This document shows positions 7,704-15,347 of a stretch of DNA of 63,295 nucleotides, one piece after another (position 1 is the stretch's first letter; every line of letters starts with the position of its first letter). The stretch is taken from assembly GCA_016931955.1 (NCBI GenBank), contig JAFGDV010000024.1:1-63295 (forward strand). Direction: 5' to 3'. Under the pieces are notes generated by a model, which was not told where the DNA came from, did no database searches, and saw nothing but the letters and a program-made list of their open reading frames with translations. The translations under genes were made by a program, and so were the position numbers. The DNA is from Candidatus Altarchaeota archaeon (GTDB lineage: Archaea > Altiarchaeota > Altiarchaeia > IMC4 > QMZM01).

Positions 7704-7954
7704 CTTTTGGATCGTGTTTCTCTTATCGCATCTTCTATGTCTTCATCAGTTATGTCTTTTCTTGCTGTTTTCTGTGTTAGTTTTTTGAATTCCTCAGTCG
7801 TCGGCATATCCACTTTTTTGAGTATTACTGTATCGTCTTCACCGAATACTGCGAATCGTGTGCCTTTTTTGATTCCCAGTTTTTTCCTTATCTGTTGTGG
7901 TATCACTACCTGTCCTTTTTGGGATATTTTGGTCAGCTCTATGTTCATCTTCAA
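7700..7954 (-). CDS. AbrB/SpoVT-type antitoxin
   Basis: Antitoxin of 84 aa. Residues about 5-50 form a swapped-hairpin AbrB DNA-binding domain (KISQKGQVVIPQQIRKKLGI, then KKGTRFAVFGEDDTVILKK). The charged C-terminal tail (about 52-84) should wrap and inhibit the PIN toxin. The start is ATG 7954 (MKMNIEL); ATG 7948 is also possible. An inverted repeat directly upstream is a likely autoregulatory operator. Confidence 0.88.
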   Translation of the reverse strand: MKMNIELTKISQKGQVVIPQQIRKKLGIKKGTRFAVFGEDDTVILKKVDMPTTEEFKKLTQKTARKDITDEDIEDAIRETRSKR

Positions 7955-7959
7955 CCGCC

Positions 7960-7984
7960 TGTAAGAATGTAAAACTTTCTTACA
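7960..7984 (-). promoter_or_regulatory. Inverted-repeat operator upstream of abrB-PIN
   Basis: Plus strand TGTAAGAA (7960-7967), 9 nt spacer, then TTCTTACA (7977-7984) form a perfect 8-bp inverted repeat 6 nt before the AbrB start codon. A TATA-like element (CTATTTTTATTC on the minus strand, about 8004-8015) lies upstream. AbrB antitoxins bind such palindromes to repress their own operon. Confidence 0.6.
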
Positions 7985-8035
7985 TTTATCTATTCACTAT
8001 GCAAGAATAAAAATAGCCCCCTTTTATATTTTTTT

Positions 8036-8053
8036 CGCCCAGAATTCGCATTC
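8036..8053 (-). repeat. V4R-tail repeat copy C
   Basis: Minus strand GAATGCGAATTCTGGGCG followed by AAAAAAATATAAAAGG. It lies 13 nt after the HicA stop codon and just before the promoter region of the AbrB-PIN cassette. The A-rich flank could double as a TATA box (AATATAAAAG, about 8021-8030). Confidence 0.85.
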
Positions 8054-8065
8054 AGATTGTGGGGT

Positions 8066-8296
8066 TTATTTAAGTAGTTTTATTAGGTCTTGTTCTGAGA
8101 TTTTGGCTTGTTTTAGTATTCCTTTTATTGTCCCTATCTTTAGTTCGCCGTGGAGGGGTACTGTGCAGCCGGTTTTCCCTGATTCTGTTTCTTTGGTTAG
8201 AATGACGTGGCTGCCTTTCTGTCTTTTGGGTTTGTAGCCGAGTTTTGTGAGGGCTTTAATAAGCTCCTGCCCTGAGAGCTTTCTTAGTTTTAGCAT
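8066..8296 (-). CDS. hicA: HicA mRNA-interferase toxin
   Basis: Small toxin of 76 aa with the double-stranded-RNA-binding-like HicA fold. The catalytic His is in QKGSHVILTKE (H30), after the typical SGQELIKALTKLGY. The VPLHGELKIGTIKGILKQA segment is the usual second half. The gene overlaps hicB by 41 nt, in the less common antitoxin-first order. Its stop is 13 nt from repeat copy C. Confidence 0.92.
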   Translation of the reverse strand: MLKLRKLSGQELIKALTKLGYKPKRQKGSHVILTKETESGKTGCTVPLHGELKIGTIKGILKQAKISEQDLIKLLK

Positions 8297-8501
8297 GCTG
8301 TGTTACCTCGAATACTGTCATTATCGGCTTTTCTTCTGCTTCTTCGGCGGGGAATTCTTCTAGGTATAGTTCTGTGGCTTCTTTTAGGTTGGCTACGGCT
8401 TCGTCTACTGTTTTTCCTTGGCTTACTGTGCCGACTTCGGGGCATTCTGCCACGTACATGTCTTCTTCTTTGTGGAGTATTGCAGTGTATGTTTTTGTCA
8501 T
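8256..8501 (-). CDS. hicB: HicB antitoxin
   Basis: Antitoxin of 81 aa with the partial RNase-H-like HicB fold (YTAILHKEEDMYVAECPEVG, then TVSQGKTVDEAVANLKEAT). No separate DNA-binding domain is evident at the C-terminus. The start at ATG 8501 matches the family N-terminus; the longer frame from 8555 runs back into the V4R stop region. CTAAATAAC about 20 nt upstream is a weak TATA candidate. The cassette begins about 50 nt after the V4R stop codon. Confidence 0.9.
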   Translation of the reverse strand: MTKTYTAILHKEEDMYVAECPEVGTVSQGKTVDEAVANLKEATELYLEEFPAEEAEEKPIMTVFEVTQHAKTKKALRAGAY

Positions 8502-8551
8502 TTTTCGGGTGCTGTTAATGTTATTTAGGGCATACAGGTAAATAAAACGTC

Positions 8552-9805
8552 TCACAGTTTTTTAGCCCAGAATTCGCATTCACTGAACCCGGATGCGAGG
8601 CATTTCATCTCGTTCACATCCCATTTCTGTTCTGTTGCCTTGTTTAGTGTGCCTTCTATTATTCCTGCCAGGAAGATGCACAGGTTTGTGTGTATGTTGT
8701 TGACTCCTGCTGCATAAACTGATTCCTGCATTTTCAGTATTATTCTGTCCGTTTTTTTCTCGCTTCGCAGTATCCCCGCCTTCAGGTACAAAAAGAGATC
8801 CTCCAAATAGCTCAGCGCCGGATCTAATCCCCTCAACTCCGCCTTCTCCGCGATCCGTTCACCACATATCTTGCCCGCATACTTAGACATCACCGCGTGT
8901 CCTGGGGAGAGCGACAACAGATAGTAGTTCAGTACTTGGTCTGCAATAATGTAGAAGTCGTCTGTTAGTTCTTTGGAGCGTATTGGTGTTCTTTCGATGG
9001 AGTTTGTAATAATTTCGTTGAGTATGTTGTCGAGTTCTTCTTTGGTTAGTTGGTCTATTTCTGGTTTCTCTTCTTTTTCGTGTAAATATATCTCTATTTC
9101 GTTGTATTCGTCGCCTTTAGCTTGACATTTAGTTTCTCTACCATCCCAGATACCTCCAAAAAGCGCCTCCGCCTCCCCACAAAGGGCTCCAACCTCCATA
9201 AAGCACACTGAGCGTAAAGCATGAACGATGGAGGAGGGACATTCTCTTATGTGATGACTCACTCTTTTTGTAGTTCGGTCAACTCCTCCTGATTGTATGA
9301 AACCCCCACCTGCGTTCTTCCATCCTATCTTGTGTTTCTTTTGGTAGACCTCGTTCTCGAATATCTTCCAGAACAAACCAGTTTTACTTAACTTTTCAAT
9401 AAGTACGGAGAAACCCACGATATCTCCTAAGGCTGCGTTTGCCATATAATATCCAATCAACTTACTTATAGCATAAAGCTCATAGATTTGATTGGGATTT
9501 AGGTGAGGAAAAGAGAATTTTCGTAGATTAAGAAGATTTATATGCTCAAAGTCTCCGAGCTGTTTTCGTACTGGCTCTACCTCTTTGAATGCAACCTTGC
9601 CCAGGTTTTGGACAATCTTGAAGTTTTGAAATATGACTTTCCCTCCTTGTTGTCTTTCCCAGAGGTATCGTGTTCGGTCTAGTGCGTAGCCTGATATTAT
9701 TTGGGGGGAATCAAAGCTTATTGAGGTGTCTAGTCTTGTAGCGCAGTGGGGGCAGTATGTCCAGTTTTTCTCTGTTTTTGTGTTGCAGGCTGGGCATTTG
9801 GGCAT
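8552..9805 (-). CDS. Zinc-ribbon protein with two V4R-like domains
   Basis: Probable small-molecule sensor of 417 aa. The N-terminal zinc ribbon has C4, C7, C18 and C21 (CPAC...CPHC). Two V4R-type modules follow (about 85-245 and 260-414). The first ends GALCGEAEALFGGIW...CQAKGDEYNEIEI and the second ends CLASGFSECEFWAKKL. V4R domains bind hydrocarbons or other small ligands in archaeal and bacterial regulators. The gene lies 33 nt behind the FIST gene, so the two probably form a sensory operon. Its last codons are the source of the repeat that bounds three toxin-antitoxin cassettes. There is no obvious output domain, so the partner is unknown. Confidence 0.75.
   Translation of the reverse strand: MPKCPACNTKTEKNWTYCPHCATRLDTSISFDSPQIISGYALDRTRYLWERQQGGKVIFQNFKIVQNLGKVAFKEVEPVRKQLGDFEHINLLNLRKFSFPHLNPNQIYELYAISKLIGYYMANAALGDIVGFSVLIEKLSKTGLFWKIFENEVYQKKHKIGWKNAGGGFIQSGGVDRTTKRVSHHIRECPSSIVHALRSVCFMEVGALCGEAEALFGGIWDGRETKCQAKGDEYNEIEIYLHEKEEKPEIDQLTKEELDNILNEIITNSIERTPIRSKELTDDFYIIADQVLNYYLLSLSPGHAVMSKYAGKICGERIAEKAELRGLDPALSYLEDLFLYLKAGILRSEKKTDRIILKMQESVYAAGVNNIHTNLCIFLAGIIEGTLNKATEQKWDVNEMKCLASGFSECEFWAKKL
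8565..8581 (-). repeat. V4R-tail repeat copy D (in the intact gene)
   Basis: Minus strand GAATGCGAATTCTGGGC inside the last codons of the V4R gene (ECEFWA). This is the presumed parent of copies A, B and C. Copy D to C is about 530 bp (HicAB), C to B about 810 bp (AbrB-PIN), and B to A about 1070 bp (MNT-HEPN). Confidence 0.85.
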
Positions 9806-9838
9806 AGTATAGAATGTGAGGGAGATGATAAATAAGGC

Positions 9839-11023
9839 TTACTTGGATGCTAGCGCCTTCACCATGGCTCCGTGGACGACGTTCTGCTCCAGGCCTTGGT
9901 AGGGTAGTGTGGCTCCGAATTCCCCGAACACGAATGAGAAGAGGAAGGCTGGTTTTATTTTTTTCAGCTTTTCTTTTATGTTGTCTAAATCCGCATATAT
10001 CCAGAATATTGCAGCGCATGCTATTATGAGCATTGAGTTTTTGTCTTCTGAGTATTCTGCGAGTTGATCGAATGCTTTTGTGCCTTCTTCGATGGTGTGT
10101 TTTACTCTTTTGAGTGTTGTTCCTTCTGGCTTATAGTTTTGTATGCGGACGTATCTTCTGCCTTCTTCGTTGAGTTCTAGTATGAGTGCTGCTTCGACTA
10201 TGTTTTCTCTGTTTTTTGCACCTATTAGGTTTATTCCTAGGCTTAGAAGCCCTTCTCGTAGTGTTCCGCTGGCGTTGGCTAGTGCCTTCACTACTTTTAA
10301 TATGTCTGATCTGTTTAGTATGTAGTTTGTTATCATGTTGAGGAAGTAGGGTCTGATGTGCTGTATTTTTGAGTACTCTTCTACTGCATCTCTTCCGTTT
10401 ATCTCGTAGATGTTGTACTCATCTGCCTTTGTTATCACGAATTCATCTTGTGATGCTTCATCTATTCTACAGGGTGAGTAGATTTTGAGTTCTGTTTTTT
10501 GTCCTTTTATGGCTGTTAAGGTTATATGGTCGTTGTATATGCCTTCTTTGGCGGCGACAATAGCGGGTGGTGATGATGCCCCTCCTATAATTTGCAGTCT
10601 TGGGTGGTTGTTCTGTATTCTTCTCAGGATTCCGTCGATCATGACGTTTTGTTTGTAGTTGTTTGCGCTGTGTACTAGGCATAGATCGTATTCATCTAGT
10701 TTTGGTGTTATTTTTTCGGCTGTTTTCTCTGGGTTCTGTAGGTTTATTTTCTCATGTAACACATTGACTTCGAAGTCTCCGCATAGTACTGCTATCGCCA
10801 CAGCATCTTCATAGTAGCCTTCGTTTGTCGCTGATCCGCTTACTCTCATGCCGGCGAACGGCGTCTTCAGGTTGTCAACCAGATACTGGAGGAAGTCCAG
10901 TAATGCTACCTCATCTTTCAGGGAGGCATGCACCAATGCCACCTTCGCCTTAGGGCAGCCGTCGATGAAATCCACCGCCTTAGCAGAATCCAGTTCACCC
11001 CGTCTCTGAACGAGAAGACGCAT
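9839..11023 (-). CDS. FIST-domain sensory protein
   Basis: Cytosolic ligand-sensing protein of 394 aa with FIST-N (about 25-200) followed by FIST-C (about 205-390). Supporting segments are ALVHASLKDEVALLDFLQYL, AGMRVSGSATNEGYYEDAV, PRLQIIGGASSPPA and, near the end, AFLFSFVFGEFGATLPYQGL. FIST domains usually feed signalling proteins; here the V4R gene follows directly. ATG 11023 (MRLLVQRRGELDS) is chosen; the longer frame to 11086 adds a hydrophobic leader not seen in FIST proteins. A TATA-like CATAAATACG lies at about 11066-11075 on the minus strand. The last codons (VKALASK) are duplicated in the remnant at 7270-7293. Confidence 0.78.
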   Translation of the reverse strand: MRLLVQRRGELDSAKAVDFIDGCPKAKVALVHASLKDEVALLDFLQYLVDNLKTPFAGMRVSGSATNEGYYEDAVAIAVLCGDFEVNVLHEKINLQNPEKTAEKITPKLDEYDLCLVHSANNYKQNVMIDGILRRIQNNHPRLQIIGGASSPPAIVAAKEGIYNDHITLTAIKGQKTELKIYSPCRIDEASQDEFVITKADEYNIYEINGRDAVEEYSKIQHIRPYFLNMITNYILNRSDILKVVKALANASGTLREGLLSLGINLIGAKNRENIVEAALILELNEEGRRYVRIQNYKPEGTTLKRVKHTIEEGTKAFDQLAEYSEDKNSMLIIACAAIFWIYADLDNIKEKLKKIKPAFLFSFVFGEFGATLPYQGLEQNVVHGAMVKALASK

Positions 11024-11101
11024 ATCCACAAGAAAAATATAAGAAAAAAAGAGGATAAAACACGTATTTATGCCCCAACAACCCAAATACTAAATGATAA
11101 G

Positions 11102-11127
11102 ATAGGGTTGATAGGGGGATACCCTAT
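11102..11127 (+). promoter_or_regulatory. Inverted repeat before the Fe-S protein gene
   Basis: ATAGGGT (11102-11108) and ACCCTAT (11121-11127) form a perfect 7-bp inverted repeat ending 9 nt before the start codon at 11137. It could be an operator or an mRNA hairpin at the ribosome site. It lies in the divergent region between the FIST operon and the Fe-S genes. Confidence 0.4.
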
Positions 11128-11136
11128 TCTAAGAGA

Positions 11137-11943
11137 ATGTGTGAATTCTGCGCAAAACATGGTAGAGGAAAGAAATGGTTTTTGAATGAGGATAACTACA
11201 AAAAGGAATTGCTAGAAGACAAAAAAAGAAGAAAACTGTTAGAGGATTATACAGGCCATAGTATGGAGTATTACTTAAGAGATTCCATAGAAATAACAAA
11301 CTTGGCAAAAAAACCAGTTATTGGGAACCTTGCAAGAAAAATAATAAATAAAGTCACACCAAGACAGTATGGGGGTCAGGTTATATCCATAGAAGACGCT
11401 CTAAAAGTCGTTGATATATCTGAAGAGCATGTTTTGCTGCCTTGCTATTGTAGGAAATTAACAAAAGGTGATGAAAATCTTTGCTGTATAAACTTTGGAT
11501 CAATAAAGGAATTAGAATTAGAATCAAAAGCATCAAAAAGTTTAGTTGAGATAGACGCATATGAACTAAAACAAAGACTAAAAGAGTGGGATAAAAAGGG
11601 CTTAGTTCATCAGGTTATTTATGGTAAGATACCGTATCCGATATCTATCTGTAACTGCGAGAGGACATATTGCTTTCCGATGAAACAAAGAGCTTTACAC
11701 ACATGTGATAAAGCTTTTATGAGAGGCCATGAAGTAGCTGTAGTAGACCCAAAAAGATGTGACGGATGTGGAAAGAACATCCCTAGATGTGTACATCTAT
11801 GCCAATTTGGAGCTATCCATTACAATCGACAAGATAATCACGTACATATAGACCCAAATAAATGTTTTGGTTGTGGAGTCTGCCGCGATGCCTGTGATAA
11901 AAAAGCAATAAGCTTAATCAACAGAAAAACATATAGATATTAG
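11137..11943 (+). CDS. Iron-sulfur protein with two C-terminal ferredoxin clusters
   Basis: Predicted electron-transfer or Fe-S protein of 268 aa from anaerobic metabolism. It starts MCEFCAKHGRGKKWF, an N-terminus that recurs in uncharacterised Fe-S proteins of anaerobes. Middle Cys groups are CYC (about 102), CC (about 113) and CNCERTYC (about 178). Two 4Fe-4S-like motifs follow: CDGCGKNIPRCVHLC (about 209-223, with an irregular spacing) and CFGCGVCRDAC (about 246-256). The gene is AT-rich and unlike its neighbours, which suggests transfer. It is 7 nt from the next ferredoxin gene, a clear operon. The substrate is unknown. Confidence 0.7.
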   Translation: MCEFCAKHGRGKKWFLNEDNYKKELLEDKKRRKLLEDYTGHSMEYYLRDSIEITNLAKKPVIGNLARKIINKVTPRQYGGQVISIEDALKVVDISEEHVLLPCYCRKLTKGDENLCCINFGSIKELELESKASKSLVEIDAYELKQRLKEWDKKGLVHQVIYGKIPYPISICNCERTYCFPMKQRALHTCDKAFMRGHEVAVVDPKRCDGCGKNIPRCVHLCQFGAIHYNRQDNHVHIDPNKCFGCGVCRDACDKKAISLINRKTYRY

Positions 11944-11950
11944 ATATAGG

Positions 11951-12181
11951 ATGGCCATTAGGATAACTATCGACAAAAATAAATGCAAAAATCCTGATGA
12001 ATGTAAAAAATGTTTAAAAGCATGTCCCGCAGGAGTTTTTATGCTTTTACCCACAGGTAAACATCAAAAGATGTTATCAGAACCTCCTAAGCACACAATT
12101 AAAACACATTTCACAGAAATGTGCTCCCTTTGTATGGTTTGTGTAGAGGTATGCCCAAATAATGCTATACAGATAAGATAG
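11951..12181 (+). CDS. 2[4Fe-4S] ferredoxin
   Basis: Small electron carrier of 76 aa. Cysteines C12, C18, C21 and C25 form the first cluster site with a slightly extended first spacing (CKNPDECKKCLKACP). C58, C61, C64 and C68 form the second in the standard CxxCxxCxxxCP pattern. A 30-residue insert (FMLLPTGKHQKMLSEPPKHT) separates the two, longer than in clostridial ferredoxins. It probably serves the preceding Fe-S protein. AT-rich codons match the rest of this small island. Confidence 0.85.
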   Translation: MAIRITIDKNKCKNPDECKKCLKACPAGVFMLLPTGKHQKMLSEPPKHTIKTHFTEMCSLCMVCVEVCPNNAIQIR

Positions 12182-12310
12182 TACGGTTATCGATTTGCAC
12201 CATTTATCTATGGGAACCAACAGGTATATTGCTTAGAACAGTTGATAATTAATCCAGTGCAATTAAGGTAATCCGTAGATAGGAATTAAATGGATTAGGG
12301 GTGTATAAAA
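12182..12310 (+). other. Intergenic region with imperfect inverted repeats
   Basis: No ORF is credible here. CCATTTATCTATGGGA (12202-12217) can pair imperfectly with TCCGTAGATAGGAATTAAATGG (12269-12290 region). TTGCAC (about 12196) and GTGCAA (about 12258) are a second complementary pair interleaved with the first. The interleaving gives a pseudoknot-like order. A TATA-like GTGTATAAAA ends 1 nt before ATG 12311. The region may be a structured leader of the radical SAM gene; chance is not excluded. Confidence 0.3.
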
Positions 12311-13858
12311 ATGTTTGCTGAGATTGATAGGATTGGTGAGAAAAATTCAAATAAAAAACTACTTTTGATTCTTTCGCCTGGATGGGAACCAGTGCCGCCC
12401 TATGGGTTAGCATGCTTAAAAAGTTTTTTACAATATAATGGAATTTATGCTAGAATATGTGATCTAAATATCCAGTTATACGAAAATTTATCAAAAGTTA
12501 GGAGTTTAATTAAAAAAAAGAAAAAAGTTTTGGATATTGGTGTTAATATACTCTCTAATGAAATTTCAGAAAATGACTTCGATGTTATTGCCTTTTCTGT
12601 TTATGACCCTAGCTTCAATAACGCTTTATACATATCAAAAAAAATTAAAGATGAATTTAAAAGTGGTATCCCCATAGTATTTGGTGGCCCTCACATATCA
12701 TATATCCAAGGAGGTGTACTAGATTTTGACTTTATTGATGTTGCAATTACTGGGGAGGGAGAACTCCCCATGCTAGACCTAATGAGGAGGATATCCTCTA
12801 ATAAGAAAATAGCTTCACCTTACTGCTTTTATAGAGATGAAAAAAGGATCAGGGCACCAATAAAAAAAGGCATTATCCAAAACTTAGATTTACTACCGTA
12901 TCCTGATTTTAGCGACACCAATATCCACAGCTACCCCTTGCCGGCGATTATAACCTCATTAAGTAGAGGTTGCCTACATAAATGTTCTTTTTGTGGTGTT
13001 CCAAACATTTATGGAGGGTATAGATACAAATCCCCTATGTATATACTCAATGAGTTGAAGACAAACATGGAAAAAAATGACTGCAATCTTGTTCTAATAA
13101 CGGACGCCTTAATCAATGCCAATCCTAAATTGCTTACAGATGTTTGCAATGTGATTATCGAAGAAAACTTAGGGGTTTATTGGGCAAGTGAGGCTCTGCC
13201 TGCAATCCAGAGAAATCTTGCGGAAAAAATGCAACGTGCAGGATGTAGGTTTGTATATCTCAGTCCTGAGACAGGCAGCCAAAAAATCGCAGATAATATG
13301 GGTAAAGGGGTACATATAGACGTTGCAAAGAGGACATTTAAAAATTTAAAAGATGCGAAACTTACTACCTCAGGGTGGTTTATTTTTGGATACCCCTTAG
13401 AGACAGAGGATGATACGGAAAAAACATTCAAATTTTTGAGTGATATAAATCCATTTGTAGATGAAGTAATATTCTCTCCCTTTGGTTTGGGGAGAAACAC
13501 GCTCATCTACAGAAAACCCAAACAATTTGGGATTACCGAGATAGAAGAAAGACCTTATAGGATGTATTGTTACTATAAGACAGAAAACCCAAAATTTGCA
13601 CTTAAAAACCAAATAAAAACGTTTATTGAGTTATGGGAAAACTATTCAGGAAATCCTTTTCCATCCCATGGTCTGTACAGAGATATTATAGATATGGTTA
13701 AGGGGAAAACAACGCCTTCAAAAGATCTTCAGTTTCTCATAGGAGAAAAATATGAGGAAGTCCAGTTTGTATATAAAGCTTATGGCAAAGATAAGGATAA
13801 TAACTACAGTTATATCAATCTATTCAGAGAGAGTTTTAAAGAAGTTTTTGCTAAATAG
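12311..13858 (+). CDS. B12-binding radical SAM protein
   Basis: Predicted cobalamin-dependent radical SAM enzyme of 515 aa. The N-terminal part (about 15-150) is a B12-binding Rossmann-like domain, seen in LLLILSPGWEPVPPYGLACL and DVIAFSVYDPSF...VFGGPHISY. The radical SAM barrel starts with SRGCLHKCSFCGVP, whose CxxxCxxC (about 221, 225, 228) binds the catalytic 4Fe-4S cluster. GEGELPMLDLMRRI is the usual linker phrase. The C-terminal part (about 420-515) is specific to this protein. Such enzymes often methylate or rearrange lipids and cofactors; the substrate here is not evident. The gene is AT-rich. It ends exactly where the convergent FIST gene ends. Confidence 0.88.
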   Translation: MFAEIDRIGEKNSNKKLLLILSPGWEPVPPYGLACLKSFLQYNGIYARICDLNIQLYENLSKVRSLIKKKKKVLDIGVNILSNEISENDFDVIAFSVYDPSFNNALYISKKIKDEFKSGIPIVFGGPHISYIQGGVLDFDFIDVAITGEGELPMLDLMRRISSNKKIASPYCFYRDEKRIRAPIKKGIIQNLDLLPYPDFSDTNIHSYPLPAIITSLSRGCLHKCSFCGVPNIYGGYRYKSPMYILNELKTNMEKNDCNLVLITDALINANPKLLTDVCNVIIEENLGVYWASEALPAIQRNLAEKMQRAGCRFVYLSPETGSQKIADNMGKGVHIDVAKRTFKNLKDAKLTTSGWFIFGYPLETEDDTEKTFKFLSDINPFVDEVIFSPFGLGRNTLIYRKPKQFGITEIEERPYRMYCYYKTENPKFALKNQIKTFIELWENYSGNPFPSHGLYRDIIDMVKGKTTPSKDLQFLIGEKYEEVQFVYKAYGKDKDNNYSYINLFRESFKEVFAK

Positions 13859-15256
13859 TTACTTACCCCCAACATTCGATTTAAAAATCGAAAGCATTGT
13901 AAAACCATTCTGAAACAATTTTGCATTTTCATTACGATTTTTTATCTCCAACCCAGAACCAATTATTGTCAGATAGGGTGAATCTTTTAGAGTTTCATCT
14001 ATTAACTCCTTAATAACGTAAAGCTTTTCGCCAAAAATAACTACTATATTTGGCACTTCAGCGAAGAATGTAAAACAAGGTCTTTTATCTCTTATCTCTA
14101 TTAGAGCATCTTTTAGATCATTTATTATTTTTTTAGCAGATGTTAAGAATACTTCAATTTCATCACTTGTTATTTCAGTACCCACCCAGATATTCTCACC
14201 GAAGAAGAGACCTATAATAATCGGGTAAATTTCATTGTCCTTCCAATGTCCCAATTGGGAATACCAAGTTTTTTTGCCTATATCCTCAACAGAAACAATG
14301 CTGTTGTAGTCTTCAGGCCAACCCATTTCTTTTATATATTGACTTACCGCTGGCTTATTGTTTATTCGTTTAATTGAATAACCCTGCCAACCCTTTTCTA
14401 TTTGCATCTTCTTCCCCGTAGGAATCACTGATATTTTTTTGTCCAGTCTAACATAGTCATTTATTCCAATACCAATAGTCACAACTGATCTATCAAACAC
14501 TTCATTATCATAAAATTGGTAATTACGCAACGCTTTGGAGTCATCAAAAGTAGAACAACCGAATAAATAAAAATCCTTAAGAGATTTTACAATACCCCTA
14601 TCTACATATTTCTCGACACTTGCACCATATTGTAGATATTTCCTACCTATGATTAGTAGGATATCACTAACCATTGGTGCAATAAAGTCAGGTATCTTCT
14701 TGAATAGGGATCTAACCCTTTTACCCATCACTATCCTTGGTTCTATGGGTCCGGATATAAATTCAAGTAATAATTTAGTCCTCTTTTCTGAGTTATTCAA
14801 TTCCTTGCTTATTTTTGATCCTACCCTACTTCCAGCAGAAATAGGATCTTTGAATATATTCCTCCCAAAGGCAGATGTAACATCAATATCCCCACCTCCA
14901 GCAACCACAACACAGCCTCTTGTGTAGCATCCTTCTGGGCATATGAATCCGGTTATTGTGCCTCCTATGCTGGGTACGTCGTCTTTTATGAGGTCGCGGC
15001 AGCCTTTTAGGAGGGCTTTCAGGCCGCCTTTGGTGTCGGCGTAGTGTATTGTGCTGAAGATCAATAGAAACTTGGGTTTATATTCTATCTGCTCCAGTGC
15101 TTTAGATGCGGCTTGGACGCCTGCGCGGTAAGGATCCCAGTCCTGAGACATGCCGACGCCGAACTTCAAGTCAGGCTCCCCCTTCAAAATAGGAGCCGTG
15201 ACCGCCCTCTGAATCTCCTCAAGTTCATCCACCTGACGGGATACTGGCTCGCGCAT
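13859..15256 (-). CDS. Second FIST-domain sensory protein, compositionally chimeric
   Basis: FIST-N plus FIST-C protein of 465 aa. Typical phrases are FGVGMSQDWDPYRAGVQAAS near the start, PSIGGTITGFICPEGCYTRG (about 90-110) and the FIST-C part with FLFGCSTFDD-like and EIYPIIIGLFFGENIWVGTE segments. The start is ATG 15256, preceded by GGGTGGT; the frame to 15298 would add 14 residues. Base use changes sharply inside the gene. The first about 110 codons (down to about 14930) resemble the surrounding genome. The rest is AT-rich like the Fe-S/radical SAM genes next to it, so a recombination joint inside the gene is likely. Confidence 0.75.
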   Translation of the reverse strand: MREPVSRQVDELEEIQRAVTAPILKGEPDLKFGVGMSQDWDPYRAGVQAASKALEQIEYKPKFLLIFSTIHYADTKGGLKALLKGCRDLIKDDVPSIGGTITGFICPEGCYTRGCVVVAGGGDIDVTSAFGRNIFKDPISAGSRVGSKISKELNNSEKRTKLLLEFISGPIEPRIVMGKRVRSLFKKIPDFIAPMVSDILLIIGRKYLQYGASVEKYVDRGIVKSLKDFYLFGCSTFDDSKALRNYQFYDNEVFDRSVVTIGIGINDYVRLDKKISVIPTGKKMQIEKGWQGYSIKRINNKPAVSQYIKEMGWPEDYNSIVSVEDIGKKTWYSQLGHWKDNEIYPIIIGLFFGENIWVGTEITSDEIEVFLTSAKKIINDLKDALIEIRDKRPCFTFFAEVPNIVVIFGEKLYVIKELIDETLKDSPYLTIIGSGLEIKNRNENAKLFQNGFTMLSIFKSNVGGK

Positions 15257-15347
15257 CTTCAAATACCACCCAAAGATACACCCCCCCAGAACAAACAATT
15301 AACTTATTACCACATTCAAGATAAAAACCTTAAAAAAAGTTTACATA

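Noticed and set aside
6160-8581. Spaced repeats considered as a CRISPR array
   Set aside because: Intervals of 530-1070 bp contain genes and there are no short uniform spacers or cas genes.
11137-11160. TGTGAATTCTGCGCAAAA looks like the V4R-tail repeat (CEFWAKK versus CEFCAKH)
   Set aside because: The MCEFC...HGxGKKW start is a conserved N-terminus of its own protein family and the strand and context differ, so the match of 16 in 18 bases is probably convergent.
12182-12310. Possible cobalamin riboswitch before the B12-dependent radical SAM gene
   Set aside because: The B12-box sequence is absent and archaeal riboswitches of this type are not expected; only imperfect inverted repeats are seen.
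1-15300. Strand composition change (G/T-rich plus strand early, A/C-rich later) as a sign of a replication origin or terminus
   Set aside because: The pattern is confounded by gene orientation and transferred islands, and no orc1/cdc6 gene or origin repeats were seen.
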